A stretch of DNA of 64,000 nucleotides from Candidatus Gastranaerophilales bacterium (GCA_910587375.1 CAJULR010000009.1:62001-126000), one strand, 5' to 3'. Shown: positions 23,637-32,325, counted from the first letter of the stretch. Numbers and translations: made by a program. The notes: generated from the letters alone by a model not told the origin.

Positions 23637-24524
23637 TTATAAACTGCTCTTTGTTAATAAATCTATGAAAAGCTCCATCAAGGGGCTTTTCCATTTGTTC
23701 TTATGATATGCACACACGGCTGTTATGGTGTTGTTTTTTATATCGGTTTCAATTTCAAAAAGCTCTTTTTGTTGAAGTTCATCTTCTACGGTATATAAAG
23801 GAAGATAGGAAATTCCTAAATTGTTTGCCACAAGTTTTTTAATTGCTGGAATGCTTCGAATTTCAATTGTTCTTCCAAGGCTGATATTCTTCTTTTTTAA
23901 ATAATTTTCAAAAATCTGCCTGAAAATACAATCGGGCTCATCTATTATAAAGGGTACATCAAGGTTTTGCTCTCTTGTTTTAAAATCCGGAAATTGTTTT
24001 TTAGTTTCAAGGGACGCAACCAGCTTAAGCGGGCATTTATCAATTTTATGTGCAATAAAAGAATTTCCAAGCACCCTTGTGTCTTCATAAAAAATTCCCA
24101 AATCAAAGTTATCCGCCAAAAGTTCCTCTTTTGTTCTTTGGCAATTCATTGAACTTAAATAAAGATGTGCATTCGGTGCCAGTTTTCTAAATTCTTTTAC
24201 AATAGCAGGCATTTTATAGCACATAAAACTATCCGCCGTTGCAACCCTTAAATCTCCCTTTAATGTTGCAAGGTCTTTGTTTGTGTACATCATTTTTTCA
24301 ACAGAAAGCATTACTTCGTTCACGTGTGGCAAAAGGTTTTGCCCTGCCTTTGTTAAAACCATTTTTCTGCCAATTTTTTCAAACAACTTAACGGAAAGCT
24401 CCTCTTCAAGCTGTCTTATTTGAAATGTCACAGTAGACTGTGTATAAGATAACCTTTCTGCTGCTTTTGAAAAGCTTCCTTCTTCCGCTATTGTTTTAAA
24501 TGTTTTAAGATATTTTATTTCCAT
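23637..24524 (-). CDS. LysR-family transcriptional regulator
   Basis: 295 residues. Winged helix-turn-helix at residues 1-60 (FSKAAERLSYTQSTVTFQIR, then QLEEELSVKLFEKIGRKMVL), linker helix, then a periplasmic-binding-protein-like effector domain (DLRVATADSFMCYK, FDLGIFYEDTRV, NLGISYLPLYTVEDEL). Full length. It is divergent from a LysE-type exporter gene with a 92-bp gap, the classic arrangement in which the regulator activates the exporter in response to an amino acid. The co-inducer is unknown. Confidence 0.95.
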   Translation of the reverse strand: MEIKYLKTFKTIAEEGSFSKAAERLSYTQSTVTFQIRQLEEELSVKLFEKIGRKMVLTKAGQNLLPHVNEVMLSVEKMMYTNKDLATLKGDLRVATADSFMCYKMPAIVKEFRKLAPNAHLYLSSMNCQRTKEELLADNFDLGIFYEDTRVLGNSFIAHKIDKCPLKLVASLETKKQFPDFKTREQNLDVPFIIDEPDCIFRQIFENYLKKKNISLGRTIEIRSIPAIKKLVANNLGISYLPLYTVEDELQQKELFEIETDIKNNTITAVCAYHKNKWKSPLMELFIDLLTKSSL

Positions 24525-24616
24525 ACTTCAAAAATTTTGAAATTAAAATTTAAATATTTCAATTTGATTAAACTATTTGGCATTGTTATTATAATTCAAA
24601 ATGAAAGGAAAGCAAT

Positions 24617-25204
24617 ATGCCAGCAGAGATTTTATTTTCGTTTTTGCCATATGCCCTGGTAACAGCATATACACCCGGGCCAAATAATATTCTTGCATTA
24701 AATGCAGTTACAAAATACGGCCTTAGGGGAAGTAAAAACATTGTTGCGGGAATAATTTCAGGCTTCTTTGCCGTTATGTTTTTCTGTGCGCTCGGATGTT
24801 TTGTTTTAGGAAGAATTTTGCCTTTTTTGACATCTGTTTTAAAATATGTCGGTGCAATATATATTTTTTATCTCGGTTTGCAGATTTTAAAAACCAAACC
24901 AAATGAAGACAGTGCAGCAAGCAGCTGCAGCTTTAAAACGGGCTTTGCGCTTCAATTTTTAAATGTAAAAATTATACTCTACGCTATTACTGTCTACAGT
25001 GCTTATGTTCTTCCAAAAACCTCTTCCGCTTTTGTTTTAACTATGGCTGTTTTGTTTAATTTTATTATCGGCTTTTCCGGTGTCATTGTTTGGGCTCTTT
25101 GCGGGAAAATCTTTAGAAAATTTATAAACAAGCATTTTCGCTTTTTTAATTTTATAATGTGCCTTGTGCTTGTATGGTGTGCGTATAATATAATTTTTAG
25201 CTAA
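24617..25204 (+). CDS. LysE/RhtB-family amino-acid exporter
   Basis: 195-residue inner-membrane exporter with about six helices. Family N-terminus: AYTPGPNNILALNAVTKYGL (the TPGPN signature), then RGSKNIVAGIISGFFAVMFF, and Gly-rich helix pairs including LKYVGAIYIFYLGLQILKT. GAAAGGAAAG lies upstream of the ATG and TATAAT near 24590. Divergent from the LysR gene, which probably controls it. Substrate (Lys, Arg, Thr, homoserine or Cys-like) not determinable. Confidence 0.92.
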   Translation: MPAEILFSFLPYALVTAYTPGPNNILALNAVTKYGLRGSKNIVAGIISGFFAVMFFCALGCFVLGRILPFLTSVLKYVGAIYIFYLGLQILKTKPNEDSAASSCSFKTGFALQFLNVKIILYAITVYSAYVLPKTSSAFVLTMAVLFNFIIGFSGVIVWALCGKIFRKFINKHFRFFNFIMCLVLVWCAYNIIFS

Positions 25205-25232
25205 AAAGCCTTCCAATTGGAAGGCTTTTAAT
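25204..25232 (+). terminator. Terminator of the LysE-type exporter gene
   Basis: AAAAGCCTTCC, AATT loop, GGAAGGCTTTT, then TAATATTT. Perfect 11-bp stem. Confidence 0.92.
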
Positions 25233-25238
25233 ATTTAA

Positions 25239-25268
25239 AAACTTATTAAAAAATTTTTTAATAAGTTT
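25239..25268. terminator. Perfect 30-bp AT-rich palindrome between convergent genes
   Basis: AAACTTATTAAAAAA and its exact complement, 15 bp per arm with no loop. It lies 12 bp after the ferritin stop on that strand and may end the ferritin transcript, but it is a poor classical terminator. Confidence 0.5.
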
Positions 25269-25279
25269 GTTTAACGGCT

Positions 25280-25783
25280 CTATTCAACATATTCATTTTG
25301 AATTTTAAGTTCGCGGTCAATGTTTACAATTTCACAAGAACAATCTTCAACATAGTTCATTTTATCAAGCATAGACTGGAATAAATGCTCTTCTTCCACC
25401 TGCTCTGATACAAACCAGGAAAGAAAAACCTTAAGCGCAAAATCGTCTTTTTCTGTTGCGTTTTTGTAAAGCCTGTGGATGTTTTCTGTCACAAATTTTT
25501 CGTGGTTTAAGGCCGCCTGAATTGCGTCAGTCGGGTTTGTCCAGCCTGTGTCCGGCGCTTCAATCCTCTGCAGGGTAACTTTTTCGTCCCTTAAAATCAA
25601 ATAATCATAAAGCTTTTTTGCATGGTTCAATTCTTCCTTCGCGTGGTTTTTGGTAAGCTTTGCAAAACCTTCCATATTAATTTCCGCAAAATATGTTGCC
25701 ATTGCAAAATAAAGGTATGCAGCGTAAAATTCGCGGTTTATCTGTGCGTTAACTTCGTCTAAAAGCGTATTGTCCATTTTCAT
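25280..25783 (-). CDS. ftn: Ferritin (non-haem)
   Basis: 167-residue four-helix iron-storage subunit. Ferroxidase ligands are visible in INREFYAAYLYFAMA (Glu), HAKEELNHAKKLYDYL (Glu, His) and VSEQVEEEHLFQSM (Glu, Gln/Glu). The C-terminus has an unusual CSCEIV dipeptide pair. It starts directly after the desulfoferrodoxin stop codon (no gap), so the two form an oxidative-stress operon: superoxide reduction yields peroxide, and ferritin sequesters iron. No bacterioferritin-type haem Met is seen. Confidence 0.94.
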   Translation of the reverse strand: MKMDNTLLDEVNAQINREFYAAYLYFAMATYFAEINMEGFAKLTKNHAKEELNHAKKLYDYLILRDEKVTLQRIEAPDTGWTNPTDAIQAALNHEKFVTENIHRLYKNATEKDDFALKVFLSWFVSEQVEEEHLFQSMLDKMNYVEDCSCEIVNIDRELKIQNEYVE

Positions 25784-26215
25784 TTAATTTTCTTCCTTCC
25801 CTGTTGCATTTTCTTTTGTGATAAAAAGGCCGTGGATGTTGCAATATTCTCTTGCCTTAAGGCCGTCCCCTCTTCCTAAATTACTTCTGCAATTAATAGT
25901 AATTTCAGGCGCCTCGCCAGGGTGTAGATATTCTCTATGTATGGTCTTTCCTGTCTTTGAAATTGCTTCAACAAATTGAATGTAATGCTCTGGCTCCATT
26001 GGGTGCGGGAATTCGCCCACACGGATTTTAACGCCCACGCCTTCGCATTCAAAATCTATAACGGGAACATGTTTTTCTGTGGCACCGTCTGTTGTCCCTG
26101 GCACTAGAAGCTCCATAGGTTCGCCGCAGCAAACAAGGCTGCCTTCTCCTTCAAGCACAACTTCTACAATGTTTTTGCAGATATTACATCTGTAAAGTTC
26201 AAGTTTTTGAGTCAT
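25784..26215 (-). CDS. dfx: Desulfoferrodoxin (superoxide reductase, two-iron type)
   Basis: Reduces superoxide to hydrogen peroxide without making oxygen, typical of anaerobes. 143 residues. The N-terminal desulforedoxin-like domain holds centre I Cys ligands (YRCNICKN and LVCCGEPM). The neelaredoxin-type domain holds centre II: Glu-Lys-His in EKHVPV, two His in FPHPMEPEHYIQF, and Cys/His in YCNIHGLF. All iron ligands are present. It is first in an operon with ferritin. The ATG is preceded by AAAGGATAATTAAA. Type-A repeats lie immediately upstream, between it and the SulP gene. Confidence 0.95.
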   Translation of the reverse strand: MTQKLELYRCNICKNIVEVVLEGEGSLVCCGEPMELLVPGTTDGATEKHVPVIDFECEGVGVKIRVGEFPHPMEPEHYIQFVEAISKTGKTIHREYLHPGEAPEITINCRSNLGRGDGLKAREYCNIHGLFITKENATGKEEN

Positions 26216-26268
26216 TTTAATTATCCTTTGTTATGTTTATAGTTGCAAAAGCTGTGCTGTATGACTTT

Positions 26269-26295
26269 GTCATGCTGAACTTGTTTCAGCATCTG
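26269..26295 (+). repeat. Stem-loop repeat A, G/C variant
   Basis: GTCATGCTGAACTT, then GTTTCAGCATCTG: the variable stem pair is G/C here, with pairing kept. Confidence 0.85.
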
Positions 26296-26317
26296 CTATT
26301 GCAGCGCAAAAATCTAC

Positions 26318-26343
26318 AGATCCTGAAATAAATTCAGGATGAC
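26318..26343 (-). repeat. Stem-loop repeat A, C/G variant, inverse
   Basis: AGATCCTGAAATAAATTCAG then GATGAC. Same stem with a changed loop, in opposite orientation and 23 bp from the copy at 26269; the two could form a larger hairpin. Confidence 0.75.
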
Positions 26344-26372
26344 AGCTGTACACCTATTGTGATATATCTAAA

Positions 26373-28025
26373 CTACTTCTTAAAATGAAACAAAAATCCG
26401 CGGGTTTTATTCTCCGCCTGTTTAATCTCCAGCTTTATATATTTTCTAAATTCTTCCTTTGCTTCTCTTATGGCGTCAATTTCTTCAAAGAAAATGTGCT
26501 CATCGTCAAGCTGCCTTTTGAAGTTTAGTTCATCCAACTGTTTTAAAATTTCAGCATTTCTTAAAACCAAATATACCTTAATATCCTGTGATTTCAGCCT
26601 TGCAAGAATGTCTTCAAGGGCAAAAATTGCGCTTATATCAAGGCGTCTGTCTGAATCATAGCAAAGAATTATATGTTTTGTGCCAAGCAAATCTTCAAAC
26701 TGTGAAATAATCTGCGTTGCAGAGCCAAAGAAAAATTCGCCCTGAATATGCACAACCCTTATTTTATAATCGCTTTCATCGTGCAATTGTTTTTCAAGCT
26801 TTGTAATTTCTCTATCTTCAACATCTTTCACATTAAGCGTGGTTTTGTCTGCAAGCTGTTTTGCAAAAAGCATTGCAGAAAGCGTAATTCCAACGCCAAC
26901 AGCAAAAATTATGTCATGGAAAATGGTCAGGAAGAAAACAAGAAACATAACGATTAAATCTTCCTTTGGCGCATAGTGAAGCACTTTCAGGAATTTTGTA
27001 TCGATAATATTATACCCAACGCGAATTAAAATGGCCGCTAACACTGCCATTGGAACCATATTAACAAGTTCATCCCCATAGAGAATTGCAAGGAGAATTA
27101 AAACCCCGCAAAAAATTGTGGAAAACTTTGTTGTTGCCCCTGTTTTAATTGCCGCAACAGAGCGCATTGTGGCGCCCGCGCCTGCAATTCCTCCAAAAAG
27201 CGAGGCTATTGAATTTCCTATCCCCTGCGCAAAAATAAGGGTCTGGTTGTTTATTTTCTTTTTGGTTAAAGAAGACACTACAAGCCCCGTCATAAGGCTT
27301 TCTGTAGAACAAATCACAGCAATCATAAGTGCTAAGGATGATATATGAATAATGTTTGAAAAATCCGCAGAAACAACCGAAGGCAATTCGCCCGTAAGGC
27401 CTGAAATTGTCGGTATATCCATCTTATAGGCCTGTGCAAAAAGTGTTCCGAAAATCAGTGCAAAAATCTCGGAAGGTATATATTTTTTTACAATTTTTGG
27501 GGTGTAAATTAAAATCCCAAGGCTCAAAAGGCCGATTACAAGCGCCTCTGTGTTTATGTTCCCTAAAATATAGTGCATATGTTTAAAGGTTGAAACAGGC
27601 GTCGGATAGCCTTTTATCCCTAAAAATGGTGCAATTTGTAAAATTATAAGAATAACCCCAACCCCGTTCATAAACCCTGAAATTACAGGATACGGCACGT
27701 ATTTTACAAGGTTTGGAATTTTTGTAAACGATAAAATAATTTGAAATATGCTGGCTAAAAATAAAACTGCCCAAAGTGCGCTTAAATTTCCCCCAAGGCC
27801 CGCATAAATAGAGGCTAAAATAATTGCCACAGGGCCTGTGGGCCCGGAAATTATCGGAACGTTAACCCCAAAGAACCCCGAAAAGAAACACAAAAACATG
27901 GCTCCATAGAGCCCCGAAAGTGCTCCGGCCCCTGTCATGGTTCCAAAGGCAAGTGCCTGCGGAAGCGCAATTGTTGCGCCTATAAACCCGCCTATTAAAT
28001 CTCCTGACACATTTCTTATATTCAT
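26373..28025 (-). CDS. SulP-family anion transporter with STAS domain
   Basis: 550-residue inner-membrane transporter. A membrane domain of about 12-14 helices begins IGATIALPQALAFGTMTGAG, the SulP N-terminal repeat. The conserved GLYGAMF and SGPTGPVAIIL stretches follow (compare the usual GPTAP). The STAS regulatory domain is at about residues 420-530 (VHIQGEFFFGSATQIISQFE, then LCYDSDRRLDISAIFALEDI). Sulfate, bicarbonate or a dicarboxylate are possible substrates. TATAAT lies 11 nt before the ATG with no Shine-Dalgarno sequence, so the leader is about 5 nt. It is divergent from ilvB across 74 bp. Confidence 0.93.
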   Translation of the reverse strand: MNIRNVSGDLIGGFIGATIALPQALAFGTMTGAGALSGLYGAMFLCFFSGFFGVNVPIISGPTGPVAIILASIYAGLGGNLSALWAVLFLASIFQIILSFTKIPNLVKYVPYPVISGFMNGVGVILIILQIAPFLGIKGYPTPVSTFKHMHYILGNINTEALVIGLLSLGILIYTPKIVKKYIPSEIFALIFGTLFAQAYKMDIPTISGLTGELPSVVSADFSNIIHISSLALMIAVICSTESLMTGLVVSSLTKKKINNQTLIFAQGIGNSIASLFGGIAGAGATMRSVAAIKTGATTKFSTIFCGVLILLAILYGDELVNMVPMAVLAAILIRVGYNIIDTKFLKVLHYAPKEDLIVMFLVFFLTIFHDIIFAVGVGITLSAMLFAKQLADKTTLNVKDVEDREITKLEKQLHDESDYKIRVVHIQGEFFFGSATQIISQFEDLLGTKHIILCYDSDRRLDISAIFALEDILARLKSQDIKVYLVLRNAEILKQLDELNFKRQLDDEHIFFEEIDAIREAKEEFRKYIKLEIKQAENKTRGFLFHFKK

Positions 28026-28099
28026 AGTATAATTTGATTATATCAAAAACTTATTTTAAAGCATAAAATTTTGAAACTAGAAGAAGTGAGACGGAAATT

Positions 28100-29815
28100 A
28101 TGACAAAAGAATTATATTCAGGCGCCGAAATTATTTTAAAATCTCTTGCAAAAGAAGGCGTGAAGGAAATTTTCGGCTACCCGGGCGGGCAGGTCATTAC
28201 AATTTATGAGGCCCTATATAACCAAAATGAAATCAAGCACTACCTTGTTCGCCATGAACAGGCTGCAATCCACGCTGCGGAAGGATATTCCCGCGCAACG
28301 GGAAAATGCGGCGTTGCCCTTGTAACTTCAGGCCCCGGTGCTTGTAACACAATAACAGGGATTGCAAACGCATATTATGACGGCTATCCGCTCATTGTTT
28401 TAACAGGGCAGGTCGGCCTTTCCCAAATCGGAAACGATGCGTTCCAGGAAGCAGATATAGTGGGCATTACGCGTTCCTGCTGTAAACATAATTATTTAGT
28501 TAAAGATATAAAAGACATCCCAAGGGTTATAAAAGAGGCCTTCCACATTGCAACAACCGGAAAGCCGGGCCCTGTTGTAATTGACCTTCCAAAGGATGTC
28601 CAAACTGCAAAATCAACCTTTGAATACCCTGAAACCATTAAACTTGCAGGGTATAATCCAAATTATAAAGGCCACCCGCTTCAAATTGCAAAGGCTGTAA
28701 AAATGCTATCAGAAGCGCACAGGCCGGTAATTATTTCAGGCGGCGGCGTTTTAATGTCCGGCGCAAGCAAAGAAGTTCAAAAATTGGCAGAACTTGTTCA
28801 GGCCCCTGTAACCCACACCCTTATGGGCACGGGAACCTATCCTGATTCTTTGGATTCAAGCCTTGGAATGCTTGGAATGCACGGAAACTATTGGGCAAAC
28901 TATGCTGTGGTCCATGCTGATGTTATTTTGGCCCTCGGCACACGCTTTAACGACAGAATTACAGGCTGCCTTAAACGTTTTGCGCGCGATTCGCACGTAA
29001 TCCATGTTGATATTGACCCCTGCTCAATCTCAAAGAATGTAAAAGTTGATATTCCAATCGTTGGGGATGTGAAAAACGTTCTCTGCGGGATGATTGAGAT
29101 TTTTGAAAAGAAAAATCCGAATATTTATAAAGACGACAAAGACAAATGGGCGGCACAAATTGATGAATGGAAGCAAAAGCGCGCCATTCCGCCGTTTAAT
29201 TCAGATAAACTAAGTGCAATTACGGTTATTCAAAAACTTTATGAATTAACCAAAAAGTACAACCCGATTGTCTGCACGGAAGTTGGACAGCACCAAATGT
29301 GGACAGCGCAACTGTTCCAGTTTAATGAGCCAAGGAAATTAATCACCTCCGGCGGCCTTGGGACGATGGGCTTTGGTTTCCCTGCCGCTATGGGTGCTTG
29401 TGCCGGTAAGCCTGAACAGCTTGTTTTGAACATCGCAGGCGACGGCTCAATCCAGATGAATATTCAAGAGCTTGCAACGTGCGTTGAATACGGTTTTAAC
29501 GTTGTAAACTGCATTATAAATAACGGCTATCTTGGCATGGTTCGTCAATGGCAGGAAAAACTTTTCAACAAACACTACAGCCAAACCCAAATTTCAGGCC
29601 CTGACTTTGTAAAAGTGGCTGAAGCCTATGGTGCGCTTGGCATTCGGGTTGAAAAAGAAGAAGAAATCGAGCCTGCAATTTTAAAAGCAATTGAAGCCAA
29701 AAGACCTGTTTTCATTGACTTTATCGTTGAAAACTTTGAGATGGTTTATCCTTGGGTTTTGGCCGGACAGCCTTTAACCAAGGTGCTTTTAAACAACGAA
29801 CAGGCAATAAGCTAG
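28100..29815 (+). CDS. ilvB: Acetolactate synthase, catalytic large subunit
   Basis: First common step of branched-chain amino-acid synthesis: two pyruvates to acetolactate, or pyruvate plus 2-oxobutyrate. 571 residues. The thiamine-diphosphate Glu is in LVRHEQAAIHAAEGYSR, FAD-domain marks include GTRFNDRITG, and the thiamine-diphosphate/Mg motif is GDGSIQMNIQELATCVEYG ... NNGYLGMVRQWQ. AGAAGAAGTGAG precedes the ATG. The regulatory subunit ilvN follows after 89 bp, which contain a GGGTTTT/AAAACCC hairpin. The ilvC and leuABCD genes are not in the window. Confidence 0.97.
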   Translation: MTKELYSGAEIILKSLAKEGVKEIFGYPGGQVITIYEALYNQNEIKHYLVRHEQAAIHAAEGYSRATGKCGVALVTSGPGACNTITGIANAYYDGYPLIVLTGQVGLSQIGNDAFQEADIVGITRSCCKHNYLVKDIKDIPRVIKEAFHIATTGKPGPVVIDLPKDVQTAKSTFEYPETIKLAGYNPNYKGHPLQIAKAVKMLSEAHRPVIISGGGVLMSGASKEVQKLAELVQAPVTHTLMGTGTYPDSLDSSLGMLGMHGNYWANYAVVHADVILALGTRFNDRITGCLKRFARDSHVIHVDIDPCSISKNVKVDIPIVGDVKNVLCGMIEIFEKKNPNIYKDDKDKWAAQIDEWKQKRAIPPFNSDKLSAITVIQKLYELTKKYNPIVCTEVGQHQMWTAQLFQFNEPRKLITSGGLGTMGFGFPAAMGACAGKPEQLVLNIAGDGSIQMNIQELATCVEYGFNVVNCIINNGYLGMVRQWQEKLFNKHYSQTQISGPDFVKVAEAYGALGIRVEKEEEIEPAILKAIEAKRPVFIDFIVENFEMVYPWVLAGQPLTKVLLNNEQAIS

Positions 29816-29904
29816 CTCGGAGCTTGGGTTTTGCTTTAGTGATTAAGATAAAACCCGTTTAATAAAGAGCTAAAGAAAGAATTTTAAAATAAGGAAATAA
29901 AATA

Positions 29905-30411
29905 ATGGGCGTTTTTCATACAATTTCGATACTTGTTACAAACGAATCCGGGGTTCTATCCCGCGTGGTGGACTTGTTTTCAGGCCGCGGCTATAACATT
30001 GAAAGTTTAACCGTAGCGCCGACAATTGACCGCCTATATTCAAGAATAACCATAGTTACAGACGGTGATTCTGCCGCAATTGAGCAAATAAACAAGCAAT
30101 TAAACCGCCTCATTCCTGTAATTAAGGTTGCGGATTTAAATTTAAACGAAGCCCTGGAGTGCGAAGTTGCTCTTGTGAAGCTGCATTGCAAGAATGAAGA
30201 AAAATCTGACATCTTAAGAATTGTTGACGCGACAGGCTCCAAGATTATTGATGTCACAGACAATGCCTACACAATTCAAACTGTAGGCTCTGAAAAGCAA
30301 ATCCAGGCGCTTGCAGAGTTAATTAAGCCCTATGGCGTGAAAGAATTTGTTCGAAGCGGTAAAATCGCAATGTCCAAAGGCAATCAGTTTGTGAATATTA
30401 AGAATTTATAG
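29905..30411 (+). CDS. ilvN: Acetolactate synthase, regulatory small subunit
   Basis: 168-residue regulatory subunit. An N-terminal ACT domain (FHTISILVTNESGVLSRVVD, then LFSGRGYNIESLTVAPT) binds valine for feedback control, and a C-terminal domain (VALVKLHCKNEEKSDILRIV) stabilises the large subunit. Length and motifs match IlvH/IlvN. AAGGAAATAAAATA precedes the ATG. It is co-transcribed with ilvB. A short weak hairpin (AGGC, TTCCT, GCCT, T6) overlaps and follows the stop. Confidence 0.95.
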   Translation: MGVFHTISILVTNESGVLSRVVDLFSGRGYNIESLTVAPTIDRLYSRITIVTDGDSAAIEQINKQLNRLIPVIKVADLNLNEALECEVALVKLHCKNEEKSDILRIVDATGSKIIDVTDNAYTIQTVGSEKQIQALAELIKPYGVKEFVRSGKIAMSKGNQFVNIKNL

Positions 30412-30496
30412 GCTTCCTGCCTTTTTTCTGTATACTGTGATTTAACCTCCGCCCGCCATTGCGACGTTACGGTTAAATGTGAACCAATAGACTCCG

Positions 30497-30534
30497 TCAT
30501 TGCGAGGTAAAGCGATAGCGGCCGAAGCAATCCA
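30497..30534 (+). repeat. Repeat B
   Basis: TCATTGCGAGGTAAAGCGAT then AGCGGCCGAAGCAATCCAG; intergenic, after ilvN. Confidence 0.85.
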
Positions 30535-30647
30535 GTAATATTGGTTACAAAAAGCCATAAAGACTCAAGTTTGCAAACCCAAAAATGAACAATCCTCTTC
30601 CTAAAATCGTTATAATCCATGTAAAGATTTTAATGGAGGCACAATTT

Positions 30648-31151
30648 ATGAAAAAGATTTCAAAGACTGCTCTAACCGTAGTTTGCACCTTTGCCCTAAT
30701 GTTTGGCACGGCGCTGTCATCTAATGCTGCCGTGTGCAATTCCCCCTGCCCGGATCCTTGTGCCCCTTCCCAAACCGTCTGCGAAGGCACAAATTGCACC
30801 ACATATTGTGCAAAAAGCACAGTTTATGGCACCTCGAACTACACACTCCCCGCTGTTTCTTTCAGCTATTCAACGCCAAACGTGTCTTTTAGCGTGTCAA
30901 ACGAGGTTTATGGCATTTATAATTATTACAGTCGCCCAAATTTCACAATTACAAACGGTTTCAGGCCAATTTATCACCGCCCGCCTTCCCGCCCCGTTGT
31001 CGTGCATAAGCCCGCCCCAAAGCCTGTTTCGCACATCACACATAAAAAGCCGCCAAAGCCAGCACCTGGCATGCATAAAAGGCCTGCGCAAAACGTAAAA
31101 CCTGCTCCAAAATCCGGCACGCAAAGGCCGCCCCAAAAACCTAAAAAATAA
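30648..31151 (+). CDS. Secreted Cys/Pro-rich hypothetical protein, 167 aa
   Basis: No family recognised. ATG 30648 follows GGAGGCACAATTT; an upstream in-frame ATG has no ribosome-binding site. Signal peptide KKISKTALTVVCTFALMFGT with cleavage near SNA|A (about residue 28). The mature N-terminus is Cys-rich (VCNSPCPDPCAPSQTVCEGT, NCTTYC), with seven Cys in about 30 residues. A Tyr/Ser-rich middle follows, then a Pro/Lys-rich basic tail (PPSRPVVVHKPAPKPVSHIT, HKRPAQNVKPAPK). Secretion followed by disulfide or metal binding is likely, with the basic tail possibly contacting the envelope. Flanked on both sides by type-B repeats. Confidence 0.8.
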   Translation: MKKISKTALTVVCTFALMFGTALSSNAAVCNSPCPDPCAPSQTVCEGTNCTTYCAKSTVYGTSNYTLPAVSFSYSTPNVSFSVSNEVYGIYNYYSRPNFTITNGFRPIYHRPPSRPVVVHKPAPKPVSHITHKKPPKPAPGMHKRPAQNVKPAPKSGTQRPPQKPKK

Positions 31152-31174
31152 ATATTTATGATTAGATGGCCACC

Positions 31175-31214
31175 GTCATTGCGAGGTAAAGCGACAGCGG
31201 CCGAAGCAATCCAG
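31175..31214 (+). repeat. Repeat B
   Basis: GTCATTGCGAGGTAAAGCGA then CAGCGGCCGAAGCAATCCAG. Nearly identical to the copy at 30497, bracketing the 167-aa gene in the same orientation. Confidence 0.85.
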
Positions 31215-31310
31215 GGAAGATTTGCAAAAAAACATCAAAAACCCAAGCAGACCTGACACACAAAGACAGTACAACAAAAATGCATAAAGGCAAAAAACCG
31301 ACCCAAGCCC

Positions 31311-31661
31311 CTAGTGAACTATCCTGTTCTTCTCATCCACATGCACAATTTTTGGTTCAAAACCCTTATACTCTTCGGGCGACATCGCCGCATAAGCAAC
31401 AATAATCACCTTGTCGCCCTTTTGAACCTTCCTTGCGGCCGCTCCGTTCAGGCAAATAACCCCGGAATCCCTTGCCCCTTCTATAACATACGTGCAAAAC
31501 CTCTCGCCATTGTTCACATCCAAAATTTCCACCTTTTGGTTTGCAAGAATTCCTGAAGCCTCCAAAAGCCCCTTGTCAATGGTAATTGAGCCCACATATT
31601 CCAAATTCGCGTCGGTCACAGTTGCCCTGTGAATTTTGCCGTATAAAAATTCCATAATCAT
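31311..31661 (-). CDS. panD: Aspartate 1-decarboxylase
   Basis: Makes beta-alanine for pantothenate and CoA. 116 residues. It is a pyruvoyl enzyme that self-cleaves between Gly24 and Ser25 in YVGSITID; using the first ATG (31661) puts Ser at position 25, as in E. coli. Other marks: GKIHRATVTDANLEYV, catalytic-region GERFCTYVIEGARDSG, and LNGAAARKVQKGDKVIIVAY. No Shine-Dalgarno sequence is seen; an extended -10 (TGATAAAAT) lies 9 nt before the ATG, so the leader is about 3 nt. Single gene; panB and panC are not here. Confidence 0.97.
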   Translation of the reverse strand: MIMEFLYGKIHRATVTDANLEYVGSITIDKGLLEASGILANQKVEILDVNNGERFCTYVIEGARDSGVICLNGAAARKVQKGDKVIIVAYAAMSPEEYKGFEPKIVHVDEKNRIVH

Positions 31662-31721
31662 AACAAAAGTATTTTATCAAAAAAATATTTTTTGGTATCA
31701 ACTTTTTTCATGCCCGCCGTT

Positions 31722-31759
31722 TGTCATTGCAAGCGTTGTGACAGCGACGAAGCAATCCG
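31722..31759 (+). repeat. Repeat B
   Basis: TGTCATTGCAAGCGTTGTGA then CAGCGACGAAGCAATCCGG. Confidence 0.8.
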
Positions 31760-31777
31760 GCCAATTAACGTGCAGCC

Positions 31778-31804
31778 GTCATCCTGAACTTGTTTCAGGA
31801 TCTC
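31778..31804 (+). repeat. Stem-loop repeat A, C/G variant
   Basis: GTCATCCTGAACTT, GTTTCAGGATCTC; directly downstream of a type-B repeat. Confidence 0.85.
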
Positions 31805-31895
31805 GTGGTTTGTTGCGGGAACCCAATATTTTAACTACCCGCCCCAAACATTAAGAAATGTAACACAATTTTTCACCAAATGTTATAAAAGTTAA

Positions 31896-32003
31896 AATTC
31901 GGGAATTGTATATGTGTAACCCAATGGTTATGTGAAAAAGTTTCTCTCTAATTCCTCTCTCTAATATGTGGTAAATTTAACCGGTCCAAAGCCGGTTTTT
32001 TCT
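31896..32003 (+). ncRNA. Small RNA candidate upstream of element copy 1
   Basis: Extended -10 TGTTATAAA at 31881-31889 predicts a start near 31896. A terminator (AACCGG, loop, CCGGTT, T6) ends at about 32002. The ~107 nt between has no open frame of note and a pyrimidine-rich tract with two CTCTCTAAT copies (about 31944-31967). Confidence 0.45.
31979..32003 (+). terminator. Terminator of the small-RNA-like unit
   Basis: AACCGG / CCGGTT stem with a 7-nt loop and T6. Confidence 0.75.
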
Positions 32004-32044
32004 TTGCCTTTTTATTCTCTTAACATTTCTTAACATTTCCCCTC

Positions 32045-32266
32045 CAAAAACGCAATTTTCCCCCTCAAAAATCCTTTAATAATGTACAAGGGAAATTCAA
32101 ATTTCAAAGGAAGAAAACAAATTACGGAAGACTAAAAAGCCTCTATAGGCGCTCCCAACAGGGTAGAATTTAAAGCGCTATAAGGCAAAAAGAATTATTT
32201 TACTCTCTCTTAATATCCTCGTGTTTATTAAATGTTTGCTACGGCCTCAGCTCTAGCAAACTTTTT
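32045..32266 (+). ncRNA. Duplicated noncoding element, copy 1
   Basis: 5' block 32045-32137 and 3' block 32187-32266 are base-for-base identical to 38985-39077 and 39152-39231. The 49-nt middle differs from copy 2 and folds as a 13-bp bulged stem (GCCT, TATAG, CGCT with AGCG, CTATA, AGGC). The 3' end is GTTTGCTA / TAGCAAAC with a 12-nt loop, then T5. A likely transcript starts after TAATAATGTACAAGG, giving about 175 nt. No reading frame is conserved. Confidence 0.7.
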
Positions 32267-32325
32267 ATTTTGTGCTTTTTTCAGGCCTTTTTGCCTCCTT
32301 GAAGCCCGTTTTTAAAATTTGGCAC

